The translations under genes were made by a program, and so were the position numbers. From Xanthomonas hortorum (GTDB lineage Bacteria > Pseudomonadota > Gammaproteobacteria > Xanthomonadales > Xanthomonadaceae), in assembly GCF_024339125.1 (NCBI RefSeq), contig NZ_CP101417.1, positions 744,001-808,000 of the forward strand: a DNA stretch of 64,000 nt. Direction: 5' to 3'. Positions 16,953-25,860 of the stretch are shown piece by piece (position 1 is the first letter of the stretch; each line of letters starts with the position of its first letter). The notes below the pieces were generated by a model. It was not told the DNA's origin. It did not search any database and saw only the letters and a list, made by a program, of their open reading frames with translations.

Positions 16953-17273
16953 GTGCGGCCTCGCAATGGCAGAGCAGTGACAGAGCGGCTGCATATGAGT
17001 ACATGCTCATACGGTCACACGGGCATGTCTCATGCGGCGAACACGAATGTTCGCCATTCTCGCCAAGGGATGCATGCGCCGATGAACTATTTTGGCGAAA
17101 AAAGCGCAAGAAAGTGCGCGCGGGCGGCGAGCCTGCAAACCGAGGTAGGGGTAAGACATGCTGATCCATGGACGCGGGCACGAGACAATTGGCCGGATCG
17201 TTACCATTGGCTGCGCGGTGAATAGTCTGCAGACACGCCTATGAAGCCCGCGGATTGCCTGGCCGCAGCTCGC
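16953..17273. other. Region between hrpF and the aldehyde oxidase gene
   Basis: These 321 bp contain the hrpF promoter and the end of the minus-strand paoC-like gene lies just beyond. No perfect PIP box was found. An inverted repeat, GCGAACA-CGAA-TGTTCGC (17037-17054), lies 85 bp upstream of hrpF and contains PIP half-sites in both orientations. Another GCGAA is at 17095-17099. No gene is visible. Confidence 0.5.
17037..17054. promoter_or_regulatory. Inverted repeat upstream of hrpF
   Basis: GCGAACA and TGTTCGC form a perfect 7-bp dyad with a 4-nt spacer. The outer halves are TTCGC-type motifs on each strand. It could be an operator for hrpF, but the 15-nt direct-repeat spacing of a real PIP box is absent. 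Confidence 0.35.
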
Positions 17274-19487
17274 TCATTCCGCTGGAAGCGGAAGCTGCGC
17301 CAGCAGTTTGTCCAAGGTGATTGGATACTCGCGGACACGAATGCCGGTGGCGTTGTAGATGGCGTTTGCGATGGCCGGCGCTACACCTGTCAGCCCCAAT
17401 TCGCCGACGCCTTTCGCCTTGAGCGGCGACATGGTGGGATCGACCTCGTCGATGAAATGCGCCTCCAGATGCGGAATATCGGCATGCACGGGCACTTCAT
17501 AACCAGCCAGATCGTGATTGACGAAAAAGCCCAAGCGGCGATCGACAGCCATCTCTTCCATCAACGCGGCACCGACGCCCATCACCATGCCGCCGATGAT
17601 CTGGCTTCTGGCAGTCTTCGGGTTGAGAATGCGTCCGGCCGCACAGACCGCCAGCAGGCGTCGCACGCGGATCTCGCCGGTGTAGCCGTTGACGGCCACT
17701 TGCGCAAAATGCGCACCGAAGGTCTGCTGGGCATAGCGCTCCTTCAAGCCAGCGAATTCCATCGCATCCTCGACCACGATGTCGTGCTGCGCTGCCGCGT
17801 GGCGCAAAGGCACGCGGCGCGTGCCGGCCGTCACCATGTCATCGGCAAACTGCGCCGCGTCCGCCTGCATGCCAAGCCGCTGGGCGATCGCGTGACGGAG
17901 GGCGACGCACGCTGCATACACGCCTGCGGTAACCGAGGCCGCGCCCTGCTGACCGCCCGACCCTGGCGTCTCCGGAAAGCTGGAATCGCCCAGGCGGACG
18001 ACGACCTGCTGCAATGGCACGCCCAGCATCTCGGCAGCGGTCTGCGCCACGATGGTGTAGCTGCCTGTGCCGATGTCGGTCATGTCGGTTTCGATGGTCA
18101 CCGTGCCGGTGCGATCCAGACGCGCACGCGCACCTGCCTTGGAAATCGGTGCACCGCGCACGGCGGCGGCCATGCCCATGCCGATCAGCCACTGCCCATC
18201 GCGCACGCTTGCCGGCCGCGCCAGCCGTTGGCTCCAACCGAAGCGTTCGGCACCGACCCGCAGGCACTCGACGAACGCGCGCGTGGAAAACGGCTTGCCC
18301 GCGTTCTCCGGATCCACCTGGGTGTCGTTGAGGATGCGCAGCGCAACCGGATCCAGCGCGAGCTGTTCGGCCAGCTCGTCCATGGCGATTTCCAGCGCCA
18401 TCATGCCGGGCGCCTCGCCAGGCGCGCGCATCGCATTGCCTTCGGCAAGGTCGAGCACGGCAAGGCGCACCTGCGTCATCCTGTTCGCACCTGCGTACAG
18501 CACGCGGGTCGAAAGCGTCGTGGGCTCGGTACGCCCCCCGGGCAGATTGCCGGACCAGCTTTCGTGGCCGATGGCGGTGAGGTGCCCATCGCGTGTGGCG
18601 CCCAGCCTGACGCGCTGGATCGTCGCTGGCCGATGGATGGTGCTGTTGAACATCAGCGGCCGTTGCAGCGTCACCTTGACGGGTCTACCGACCGCTTTGG
18701 CGGCGAGTGCGGCCATGACCAGATCCGACTGGACCGTGCCCTTGCCCCCGAAGCCACCGCCGATATACGGCGAGAGCAAACGGATGTGCTGCTTGGGAAT
18801 GCCGAGGATCTTGCCCAGATCGCGCCGGCCCCAGTTCATTTGCTGGATCGAGGTGCGGCAGGTGAGCTGATCGCCCTGCCAACTGGCGATGCTGGCACGC
18901 GGCTCCATCATCGCGTGCGCCTGGTCCGGCGTGGTGTAGCTGGCATCGACCTTGACCGGTGCGGCCGCGAAGGCCGCAGCGAAGTCGCCCACCGAGGTTT
19001 GCGGTGGACCACCAAATGGCGCCTGCTGTGCGATCGGCGCACTGTCCAGCTGCTGCGCCAGGTCATAGCGGCCGGCTTCACGCACATACTCCACGCGCAC
19101 CAGCGCAGCCGCCGCACGCGCTTGCTCGAAGGTGTCGGCCACCACCACCGCAACGGGCTGGTGATAATGCTCGACCTCGGGCGCGGCCAGGAAGCGCTGC
19201 ACGTAGAACTCGCCGGTTCGCAGTGCCTGGGCGTTCTTGTAGGTGAGCACATGCAACACGCCGGCAGCATTCGCAGCGTCGGTCGTGTCGATGTGCGCAA
19301 TACGCCCCTTGGCGATCGCGGCGCCGACGATGTAGCCGTACGCCAGATCCTGCACGTTGTCATGCCACTCGTAGGCGTAAGGCGCGGTGCCCGTCACCTT
19401 GAGCGGGCCTTCGATACGGTCCACGGGCTTGCCGACCACCCTGAGCTGGTCGATGGGAGTGATGCCTGCCGGCGTGTCGAACTTCAT
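17274..19487 (-). CDS. Molybdopterin-binding subunit of aldehyde oxidase (PaoC/xanthine dehydrogenase family)
   Basis: The 737-aa protein starts MKFDTPAGITPIDQLR after GGAG. It matches the large molybdenum-cofactor subunit of periplasmic-type aldehyde oxidoreductases (PaoC). Family blocks seen in order: RIEGPLKVTGTAPYAYEW near the N-terminus, SPYIGGGFGGKGTVQSD in the middle, ATGSGGQQG-type cofactor loops (PETPGSGGQQGAASVTAG), and near the end KGVGELGLTGVAPAIANAIYNATG, which holds the catalytic Glu. The enzyme oxidises aldehydes to acids using Mo, FeS and FAD. The expected partners paoA (2Fe-2S) and paoB (FAD) are not next to it: upstream lies a GST gene 281 bp away. It may use subunits encoded elsewhere or be a remnant of an operon. 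Confidence 0.85.
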   Translation of the reverse strand: MKFDTPAGITPIDQLRVVGKPVDRIEGPLKVTGTAPYAYEWHDNVQDLAYGYIVGAAIAKGRIAHIDTTDAANAAGVLHVLTYKNAQALRTGEFYVQRFLAAPEVEHYHQPVAVVVADTFEQARAAAALVRVEYVREAGRYDLAQQLDSAPIAQQAPFGGPPQTSVGDFAAAFAAAPVKVDASYTTPDQAHAMMEPRASIASWQGDQLTCRTSIQQMNWGRRDLGKILGIPKQHIRLLSPYIGGGFGGKGTVQSDLVMAALAAKAVGRPVKVTLQRPLMFNSTIHRPATIQRVRLGATRDGHLTAIGHESWSGNLPGGRTEPTTLSTRVLYAGANRMTQVRLAVLDLAEGNAMRAPGEAPGMMALEIAMDELAEQLALDPVALRILNDTQVDPENAGKPFSTRAFVECLRVGAERFGWSQRLARPASVRDGQWLIGMGMAAAVRGAPISKAGARARLDRTGTVTIETDMTDIGTGSYTIVAQTAAEMLGVPLQQVVVRLGDSSFPETPGSGGQQGAASVTAGVYAACVALRHAIAQRLGMQADAAQFADDMVTAGTRRVPLRHAAAQHDIVVEDAMEFAGLKERYAQQTFGAHFAQVAVNGYTGEIRVRRLLAVCAAGRILNPKTARSQIIGGMVMGVGAALMEEMAVDRRLGFFVNHDLAGYEVPVHADIPHLEAHFIDEVDPTMSPLKAKGVGELGLTGVAPAIANAIYNATGIRVREYPITLDKLLAQLPLPAE

Positions 19488-19768
19488 TGAGCGTATCTCC
19501 AGCGCAGCATGCGAAAGCTGCGTATCGGGCAGTGCGATCGCGTGCTGTAGTTTCCTGCCCAACAGACGGCTCAGTTGCCAACAGGGCTGGGGGGCGCACA
19601 CGAGCACATGGCCAGCTGTTGTACCAGACCCCAGGAGCATCGACGCTGGTCGGGCCGGGATGCGCTCATGAGAATTTTTCAGCAATCACTTCATCGCGTT
19701 TGGGCACCAGGATCAGGTCAGAGGCAACCATCGCAAGGCGCCTGTCCCGGAGCCTGCCGGAGCAGTCC

Positions 19769-20458
19769 TCAGCGTCTGCTGAACATGTGGTGGCGCTCCT
19801 CATCACTGAGGGGCTGCCCGGCATTCGGGTTGACCTGGTCTTTGCGCGCATAGGCACGCTGCACTGCCGGGCGTGCAGCAATGTCACCCTGCCAGCGCTG
19901 CAGATGCGGGAACGCGTCGTAATCGGGCTTCAGCTCGCCATAGACCTCGAACCAGGGATAGCTGGCCATGTCGGCGATGCCGTACTCGGCGCCAGCGACG
20001 AAGGCGTGCTCGGCCAGGCGCTGGTCGAGCACGCGATGCAATCGACGCACCTCGGCAGTGTAGCGATCGATGGCATAGGCAATGTTCTCCTGCGCATAGA
20101 CGCTGAAGTGAGCCATCTGGCCGCTCATCGGACCAAGGCCACCCACTTGCCAGAACAACCACTCCAGAGCAACAAGGCGGCCGCGTGCGTCAACAGGCAG
20201 GAACCGGCCGGTCTTCTCGGCAAGATACAGAAGGATCGCGCCGGACTCGAAAACGCTCAGCGGTGCACCACCATCGGCCGGAGCATGATCGACAATGACC
20301 GGCATCTTGTTGTTTGGCGAAATCCGCAGGAAGTCAGGTGTGAACTGGTCGCCCTTGCCGATGTTGACCGGCTTGAGCGTGTAGTCCAGACCAGCCTCTT
20401 CCAAAAACAAGGTGACCTTGTGGCCGTTGGGGGTGGGCCAATAGTAGAGATCTATCAT
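19769..20458 (-). CDS. Glutathione S-transferase, YfcG/Nu-like
   Basis: The 229-aa protein starts MIDLYYWPTPNGHKVTLFLEEAG, the thioredoxin-fold N-terminus of Nu-class (YfcG-type) GSTs, with the TPNG motif in place of the classical Tyr/Ser site. The family's glutathione-binding NNKMPVIVDH and SVFESGAILLYLAEK follow, then the helical C-domain with EYGIADMASYPW. YfcG-like enzymes show disulfide reductase and peroxidase activity toward organic peroxides. The ATG at 20458 lies 12 nt after the stop of the MDR gene upstream, so the two form an operon; an in-frame GTG at 20464 is an alternative. The context suggests detoxification of reactive carbonyls or quinones. Confidence 0.9.
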   Translation of the reverse strand: MIDLYYWPTPNGHKVTLFLEEAGLDYTLKPVNIGKGDQFTPDFLRISPNNKMPVIVDHAPADGGAPLSVFESGAILLYLAEKTGRFLPVDARGRLVALEWLFWQVGGLGPMSGQMAHFSVYAQENIAYAIDRYTAEVRRLHRVLDQRLAEHAFVAGAEYGIADMASYPWFEVYGELKPDYDAFPHLQRWQGDIAARPAVQRAYARKDQVNPNAGQPLSDEERHHMFSRR

Positions 20459-20470
20459 CGTCACTCAAGC

Positions 20471-21382
20471 TCAGTCAAAAGTCACAACGAGCCGTCCGGT
20501 GACATGACCCTGGGCACTCAGGTCATGCGCCGTTGCAAGATCCTGCAGTTGGAATGTCTGCGCTACCGGCAACGTAAAGGATCCCGCGACACTGAGTATT
20601 GCAACGTGCTCCAACACCTTAACCGCGCTTTGCTTATCCATCGGCTCAAAGGAGGTCGTCACCCCGTACTGCGGTGCAGTGAGATCGGCGATCGACACCA
20701 CTTTCGACGGGCTACCGGTGATTGCCACCAACTCCGGAATCATTCCAGAGTCGACCACATCGAGCGCGGCCTGTACCCCTTCGGGTGCGAGTTCGGCAAC
20801 ACGGTGGGAAAGACCCGGTCCGTAGGTGGTCGGGATCGCTCCCAACGAACGTAGATAGTCATGCTTTGGCTCGCTTGCCGTGCCGATTGTGCGGATACCA
20901 GCAACACGCGCGAGTTGAAGTGCGGCAGAACCCACGCCGCCAGCAGCACCGCTAATCAATAGCGTCTCCCCGGGCTTGACTCCCACCTGATCGATGATGC
21001 GTGCAGCCGTTTCGGCAGCGACCGAAAGGCCAGCCGCTTCCTCGAATGTCAGTGCGTCAGGCTTGGCAACCCACTCATCCAGGATGGCGTATTCGGCCAT
21101 CGTATCGTTGCCCTTGCCAAACACGCTGGTGCCCAGCAGATCGGCCGGGACGCCTTCACCAACGGCATCGACAACGCCTGAAGCCTCGCATCCGCTTCCT
21201 GCGGGAAACGCAAGCGGCATCATTGCATGCATGTATCCGGCACGCAGTTTCCAGTCGATCGGATTGACTGCTGTCGCCTTGACCCGGATGCGAACTTGCC
21301 CCGGACCCGGCACTGGCTTATCGATCTGTTCGATCTTGAGGACCTCAGAGCCTCCATAGGCGTGGAAACGTACTGCTTTCAT
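20471..21382 (-). CDS. NADP-dependent oxidoreductase, zinc-free MDR (quinone reductase type)
   Basis: The 303-aa protein (MKAVRFHAYGGSEVLKIEQI) is a medium-chain dehydrogenase/reductase. The N-terminal GroES-like fold (KATAVNPIDWKLRAGYM, GSGCEASGVVDAVGEGV) is followed by a Rossmann domain with ISGAAGGVGSAALQLA for NADPH. Catalytic zinc ligands are missing, as in quinone oxidoreductases that reduce quinones or enones. It is divergent from a LysR gene (21541) that probably controls it, and is the first gene of an operon with the GST. A longer N-terminal extension in frame lacks support. Confidence 0.9.
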   Translation of the reverse strand: MKAVRFHAYGGSEVLKIEQIDKPVPGPGQVRIRVKATAVNPIDWKLRAGYMHAMMPLAFPAGSGCEASGVVDAVGEGVPADLLGTSVFGKGNDTMAEYAILDEWVAKPDALTFEEAAGLSVAAETAARIIDQVGVKPGETLLISGAAGGVGSAALQLARVAGIRTIGTASEPKHDYLRSLGAIPTTYGPGLSHRVAELAPEGVQAALDVVDSGMIPELVAITGSPSKVVSIADLTAPQYGVTTSFEPMDKQSAVKVLEHVAILSVAGSFTLPVAQTFQLQDLATAHDLSAQGHVTGRLVVTFD

Positions 21383-21540
21383 GCGAGCATTCCTTGAAGA
21401 CGTGAGTGAATGAAATGACAACCCGAATCACATCACAGGCTGAGCGCACCTGTGAACTCCGGGATCCTGTCGACGCCGCCATTGTTCGCCCGCACAAACC
21501 AAGCGCATAGTCTCGAATACCTGGACATGATGTCTTGCAA

Positions 21541-22440
21541 ATGGAACATCCCTTGGATATCGCAGCCCTCGCAGACTTCAACCTTGTCGTCATCCACGGG
21601 GGCTTCGGAAGCGCAAGCCGTGCCAGCGGGCAACCAAAGGCCACCTTGTCTCGTCGAGTACGTTCGCTTGAAGAGAGCCTTGGCATACGGCTTGTCGAGC
21701 GGGGCGGCCACACGCTACGGCTCACACCGGAGGGCGAAGTTCTCCACGCGAGAACGTCCGACCCCTTCGGCGAAATCGCCCAGGTGGTTGAAGAGCTGAA
21801 ATCAGGCATCGGTCGGCCACGCGGCGTGCTGCGCATCAGTGCGCCGCTGCTGTTCTCACACATTGCCATGGGGCGCATCGGCGCAGCCTTCCTGCGCGCG
21901 CATCCAGATGTGCAACTGGAGGTGACTGCTGAAGACCGCCTTGTCGACCTGGTGGAAGACGGATACGACATCGTGATTCGCTTCAACCCTCCAACGGACG
22001 ACAAGCTGGTCGGCCGGCGCTTTCTCAACGACCAATTGGTGCTGGTTGCTCCACCGGGCCTGAATCGTCCTCAAGCCAGAGAAGCGACTCCCTCCGGTGT
22101 AGAACTCCAGGTCATCACACGCATCGGCCGCAAGGTCATTCCTCCGTGGAAGGTCGTCGATAAAGATGGGCACATGTACACCTATCTCCCCAGGCCGGTG
22201 CTCTGGTACTCGACGCCGCTCCTGATCAGAAACGCAGTACTGGCTGGTGCCGGCGCAGCAGTGGTGCCGCGGTCCGCCGTGGTAGAGGACATCGCCGGCG
22301 GGAGGGTTGCCGAATGGGGCGTCGTACAGGCACCGCCGCTCGAAGGCTGGGTGTTGCATGCGTCACGCCGCCTGGTAAGCCCCAAGGTGACCGCGTTCGT
22401 CGAGTTTCTATGCGGACATTTTTCCAAGAACACGCCTTAG
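21541..22440 (+). CDS. LysR-family transcriptional regulator
   Basis: The 299-aa protein has an N-terminal winged helix (IAALADFNLVVIHGGFGSASRASGQPKATLSRRVRSLEESLGIRLVERG) and a periplasmic-binding-like effector domain (RGVLRISAPLLFSHIAMGRIGAAFL onward). The wording GQPKATLSRRVRSLE in the recognition helix is typical of regulators of oxidoreductase and efflux genes. It is divergent from the MDR-GST operon with a 158-bp gap, the usual layout for LysR control of the neighbour. An in-frame TTG two codons earlier (21535) is the alternative start. The inducer cannot be told from sequence. Confidence 0.9.
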   Translation: MEHPLDIAALADFNLVVIHGGFGSASRASGQPKATLSRRVRSLEESLGIRLVERGGHTLRLTPEGEVLHARTSDPFGEIAQVVEELKSGIGRPRGVLRISAPLLFSHIAMGRIGAAFLRAHPDVQLEVTAEDRLVDLVEDGYDIVIRFNPPTDDKLVGRRFLNDQLVLVAPPGLNRPQAREATPSGVELQVITRIGRKVIPPWKVVDKDGHMYTYLPRPVLWYSTPLLIRNAVLAGAGAAVVPRSAVVEDIAGGRVAEWGVVQAPPLEGWVLHASRRLVSPKVTAFVEFLCGHFSKNTP

Positions 22441-22777
22441 CGGTTTCTGGTGTTGACGCATCCACGCTCAAAGACCAAACAGACGCTCTGCATTTCCTTT
22501 GGCAATCAGCGCCTTTCCAGATACTCACCTTGGATTTTTTTGAATGTCGCAAGAGGAGAGCAGTTGTAGCGAAAGGGGCGCCATGGTAGAAAGCGGCTGT
22601 CGAAAGAGTGCTGACCGGATGGTAGCCCGGTCGCTATTCAAGTGAATGGCAACTCCTCCCGCCTCAGGGTATCCGCGACACCTCCCGCCCCGGCATGCCG
22701 GTAGCGAAGGTGTGGCCGCTGATGCCTGGTTCATCGTCGACATACCTTCTCCATTTCTTAGCGAAGGATCCAAGACG
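22441..22777. other. Intergenic region upstream of the SDR gene
   Basis: In these 337 bp between the LysR gene and the SDR gene I see no gene, no tRNA and no clear hairpin. The SDR ribosome-binding site GCGAAGGATCC lies near the right end. The open frame reaching back to 22646 lacks a convincing start. Confidence 0.4.
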
Positions 22778-23518
22778 ATGAAACTCACACATAACACCAT
22801 CCTCATCACCGGCGGCGCAACGGGGATTGGTCTTGCCTTGGCAAGGCGCTTCTCCGCCGACGGCAACCAGGTCATCATCTGCGGCCGCAATGCATCCTCT
22901 CTTGCGCAAGCAAAGGCCGAAATCCCCGCCTTGATCACGCGCATCTGCGATGTGGCAGATCCAGATAGCCGCAACGCATTGACACAGTGGCTGCAGGACG
23001 AGCACCCCACCCTCAACGCCATCGTCAACAATGCGGGGATTCAGGTGCATCGCGACTTCATGGCCGACCCCGCGATGGACACCCTCGACCAAGAAGTGGC
23101 TATCAATTTCACTGCTCCCATTCACTTGATAAGCCATCTATTGCCGTTACTGCAGCGGCAGACCAACGCTTATATCGTCAATGTCAGCTCTGGCCTGGCC
23201 TTTTCGCCAATGGCCGATGTCCCGGTTTACTGCGCCACGAAGGCTGCAATCCACTCGTTCACGCTCAGTCTGCGGCATCAGTTGAGGGACACCAATATCC
23301 GTGTGATCGAGATCGCTCCCCCTATCGTTGATACGGGTTTGGGCGGCAACACGCGCAGCGAAGGTGTCTCCAACAACATGATGGTCAGTGCAGAAGATTT
23401 CGTCGACGAGGCATTCGCGCAGCTTGAACAGGGTAAGGACGAGGTGCTTGTCGGCATCTCCGCAAGAACGCGCGAGTTGGGAGAAGCAATGTTCGATCGC
23501 ATGAACAACCGCGCATAG
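22778..23518 (+). CDS. Short-chain dehydrogenase/reductase (DltE-like)
   Basis: The 246-aa SDR has the cofactor motif TGGATGIGLALARRF (residues about 10-24), the NNAG motif in LNAIVNNAGIQ, and the catalytic Ser (VNVSSG), Tyr and Lys (YCATKAA, the YxxxK pair). It is a classical SDR, about 245 aa, using NAD(P)H; the sequence resembles the DltE/YciK-like oxidoreductases of unknown substrate. The ATG is at MKLTHNTILIT, with AAGGATCC upstream. It stands alone on the plus strand and belongs to the accessory redox cluster. Confidence 0.9.
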   Translation: MKLTHNTILITGGATGIGLALARRFSADGNQVIICGRNASSLAQAKAEIPALITRICDVADPDSRNALTQWLQDEHPTLNAIVNNAGIQVHRDFMADPAMDTLDQEVAINFTAPIHLISHLLPLLQRQTNAYIVNVSSGLAFSPMADVPVYCATKAAIHSFTLSLRHQLRDTNIRVIEIAPPIVDTGLGGNTRSEGVSNNMMVSAEDFVDEAFAQLEQGKDEVLVGISARTRELGEAMFDRMNNRA

Positions 23519-23657
23519 TTCAATCTTGCAATTTAATCCGTGATCGCCTTTGATTGCGCTGAGCGAGTGGCGGTGATCTGGAGACGCGTCCGGGCTGATC
23601 GTCAGAGAACCCGGCTATTTCCTGATGGCACACAGGAATCACCTTGTAATGGGTGAA

Positions 23658-23689
23658 GAGCGTGGCCTTGCACATGCGAGGCCACGCTC
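23658..23689. terminator. Hairpin downstream of the SDR gene
   Basis: GAGCGTGGCC (23658-23667) pairs perfectly with GGCCACGCTC (23680-23689). It lies 140 bp after the SDR stop and 100 bp past the end of the convergent minus-strand gene. There is no T-run, so it could be a terminator or only a structured 3' end. Confidence 0.4.
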
Positions 23690-23788
23690 TGTGTACTTGA
23701 TGCTCAGAGGATCGGTTTGACCGCGTGAGACGTCCCTTCGATTCCCTCAATTCTTGAGTGAGTCCTGCCAATGACAAAACAGCAACAG

Positions 23789-24088
23789 TCAGTGACCGCC
23801 CGCCGCAAACAGAACTTCCCAGTTAACAAAGGGCCCAAACGGGATCACGTCCCAATCGATCAGGCCGGCCTTGGCCAGAGGGAACTCAGCGAGCGCAGAC
23901 TTTGCAGCTGCTACCGAATCCGCCTCTGCGATGATCACGACACCGGGACGATCCTGTCGGAAGTAGATGTCACGAATAACGCCGTCCTTGTAGTGCTGCC
24001 AACTATGCTGGACTTCTTCCAGCATATACGGCTTGTACTTTTCCAGGGTTACACCCGGTTGCGGGATGTCGAGGCAAAGCAATCTCAT
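23789..24088 (-). CDS. Small muconolactone isomerase/YciI-like protein
   Basis: The 99-aa protein (MRLLCLDIPQPGVTLEKYKPYMLEEVQ) has the dimeric ferredoxin-like alpha/beta layout of muconolactone isomerase-like and YciI-like proteins, with a conserved ending FPLAKAGLIDWDVIPFGPFVNWEVLF. Such proteins often sit beside oxidoreductases and may act on unstable lactones or quinone-type products; no catalytic role can be assigned here. In the ancestral arrangement it lies 31 bp after the flavodoxin gene and was probably co-transcribed with it, so the IS5 insertion upstream may reduce its expression. Confidence 0.65.
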   Translation of the reverse strand: MRLLCLDIPQPGVTLEKYKPYMLEEVQHSWQHYKDGVIRDIYFRQDRPGVVIIAEADSVAAAKSALAEFPLAKAGLIDWDVIPFGPFVNWEVLFAAGGH

Positions 24089-24167
24089 GGTCAATGTCCT
24101 TGGTTGGGTGTCAGACGATTCAAGTGCTGCAAAAGCGGCGGGTCGTCTCGGCAACACGGCGACCTAG

Positions 24168-25326
24168 GGAACCTCTGAACAACGCACCACAGATACGCGA
24201 CACTACCCGCCTGATGTTGAGGAGTGATCCATGCAACTGACGTTCGGTGACGCTGAGGGCCTGGGCAAGCGCAAGCAGACCCGGCGCGAGATCTTTCTGG
24301 CCGAGATGGAGCAGGTGGTTCCGTGGCAGCAACTGCTCGGTCTGATCGCGCCGCACTATCCGGTATCGGGCCGGCCAGGTCGGCAGCCGTACGCACTGGC
24401 GACGATGTTGCGGATTCATCTGCTGCAGCAGTGGTATGCGCTGAGCGATCCGGCGATGGAAGAAGCACTGCACGAGATCCCGACCTTGCGGCGGTTTGCC
24501 CAGCTCGGTGGCTTGGACAACGTTCCGGACGAGACCACGATTCTCAACTTTCGGCGCCTGCTGGAGACCCATGGCCTTGCCGCGCGGATGCTGGAAGCGG
24601 TCAACGCGCATCTGGCGCGCAAGGGCCAGAGCCTGCGGTCGGGCACGATCGTCGATGCGACGCTGATCGCGGCGCCCAGTTCGACCAAGAATGCCGACAA
24701 CGCGCGCGACCCTGAGATGCATCAGACCAAGAAGGGCAATCAGTGGTATTTCGGGATGAAGGCGCACATCGGCGTGGATGAATTTTCCGGGTTGGTGCAC
24801 CACGTCCATTGCACAGCCGCCAACGTCGCCGATGTCACGGTGATGCACACGTTGCTGCATGGCAAAGAAGACAGCGTGTTCGGCGATAGCGGCTACACCG
24901 GTGCGGACAAACGCGAAGAACTGCAGGCCTGCAAGGCTGCATTCTTCATCGCCGCCAGGCCCTCGACGATGCAAGCCCTCGGCAACAAACGCGAGCGTGC
25001 TCGGGAAAGACGTTGGGAACACTTCAAGGCCAGCGTGCGCGCGAAGGTGGAGCATCCATTCCGGGTGATCAAGCGCCAGTTCGGCTACACCAAGGTCCGC
25101 TATCGCGGCCTGGCCAAGAACACCGCGCAGGTGCTGACCTTGTTTGCGCTATCGAACCTGTGGATGAAGCGAAAGCAGTTACTGCCGACGATGGGGAGCG
25201 TGCGCCTGTAACCCGGGCAACACCCTGCAAACGCGCCGGAAACGGCAAAAAAATCGAGGATCTGAGCGCCGTCAGCCTGGTCGATGTGGTTAGGCTCATC
25301 CTCCGATGCCGTTGATCAGACCATCC
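24168..25326 (+). mobile_element. IS5-family insertion sequence in the flavodoxin gene
   Basis: The element is 1159 bp, from GGAACCTCTGAACAAC at the left to an imperfect inverse (GTTGATCAGACCATCC) at 25311-25326. It is flanked by the 4-bp direct repeat CTAG (24164-24167 and 25327-25330), matching the YTAR target preference of IS5-group elements. It carries one transposase gene on the plus strand, opposite to the gene it interrupts. Confidence 0.9.
24231..25211 (+). CDS. IS5-family transposase
   Basis: The 326-aa protein has the N-terminal DUF772-like domain (GRPGRQPYALATMLRIHLLQQWYALSDPAMEEALHE) and the DDE domain: Asp in GTIVDATLIAAPSSTKN, Asp in VFGDSGYTGADKREEL, and Glu in RAKVEHPFRVIKRQFGYTKVRYRG. 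These mark the IS5 group of IS5. The frame is intact and length is normal, so the copy may be active. Starts with MQLTFGDAEGLGKRKQTRRE, the usual N-terminus in this group. Confidence 0.95.
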   Translation: MQLTFGDAEGLGKRKQTRREIFLAEMEQVVPWQQLLGLIAPHYPVSGRPGRQPYALATMLRIHLLQQWYALSDPAMEEALHEIPTLRRFAQLGGLDNVPDETTILNFRRLLETHGLAARMLEAVNAHLARKGQSLRSGTIVDATLIAAPSSTKNADNARDPEMHQTKKGNQWYFGMKAHIGVDEFSGLVHHVHCTAANVADVTVMHTLLHGKEDSVFGDSGYTGADKREELQACKAAFFIAARPSTMQALGNKRERARERRWEHFKASVRAKVEHPFRVIKRQFGYTKVRYRGLAKNTAQVLTLFALSNLWMKRKQLLPTMGSVRL

Positions 25327-25784
25327 CTAGGTACTCTGCCGTTCTGAGATCACTGGCAGGAGGAGCAAGCTCTGGAGCTTGGTCGTTGTTCGACTGCGTC
25401 ATCACGCCAAGCCAACTCCCGAGGCGATTGAGATCGTCGACGCCTCCACTGCTGCTACTGTTCCCGGGCATCAGATCCAGACCCACCCAGATCATCCCGT
25501 GCTGGGCGGCAAACAACGCCATCGATATCAAGGAATTGAGCTTGTCTCCATGCTGCGCGCCAGAGTTGGTGAAGCCTGCCGCGACCTTGTCGCGCCACTT
25601 CATGCGCGTCCATGCCGCCTTGGTCGAATCTTCAAAGAACTTCTTCAACCTCGCGCTGATCATTCCGTTGTAAGTAGGCGATCCAAAAACGATCGCATCA
25701 CTTGCTTCAAGCACCATCCAGTCGATCATGTCATCGGCCACTGCAATCAGCCTGACATCGACCTCGTCAACCTCTCTGGCGCCC

Positions 25785-25800
25785 TTCGCCACTTCGCCAC
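25785..25800 (-). repeat. 8-bp tandem duplication causing a frameshift
   Basis: TTCGCCAC occurs twice in direct tandem. Removing one copy restores a continuous flavodoxin reading frame (EAVAKGAREVDEVDV). This is a simple slippage-type mutation independent of the IS5 insertion. Confidence 0.85.
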
Positions 25801-25860
25801 GGCCTCAGCGACTCGGGCCGTATGGCCAAAACCGCTGTCATATACGATAGAAATCAGCAT

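Larger units (their letters stand above)
24120..25860 (-). pseudogene. Flavodoxin-fold NAD(P)H reductase, broken by 8-bp duplication and IS5 insertion
   Basis: The ancestral gene starts at 25860 (MLISIVYDSGFGHTARVAEAVA) and encodes a flavodoxin-like WrbA-type protein with the FMN motif SxxGxT, FGSPTYNGMISARLKKFFEDS and GFTNSGAQHGDKL. Two lesions are visible. First, an 8-bp tandem duplication (TTCGCCAC at 25785-25792 and 25793-25800) shifts the frame after residue 20 or so. Second, an IS5-family element (24168-25326, CTAG repeats) splits the C-terminus: the present frame ends ...RTAEYLGMV inside the IS, while removing the element restores ...YLGRRVAETTRRFCST ending at 24120. A GTG-started remnant (25316-25792) could still be translated without the N-terminal FMN loop, so function is probably lost. 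Confidence 0.85.

Noticed and set aside
17241..19490. 749-aa open frame on the plus strand
   Set aside because: Antisense to the molybdopterin subunit gene, with no recognisable domains.
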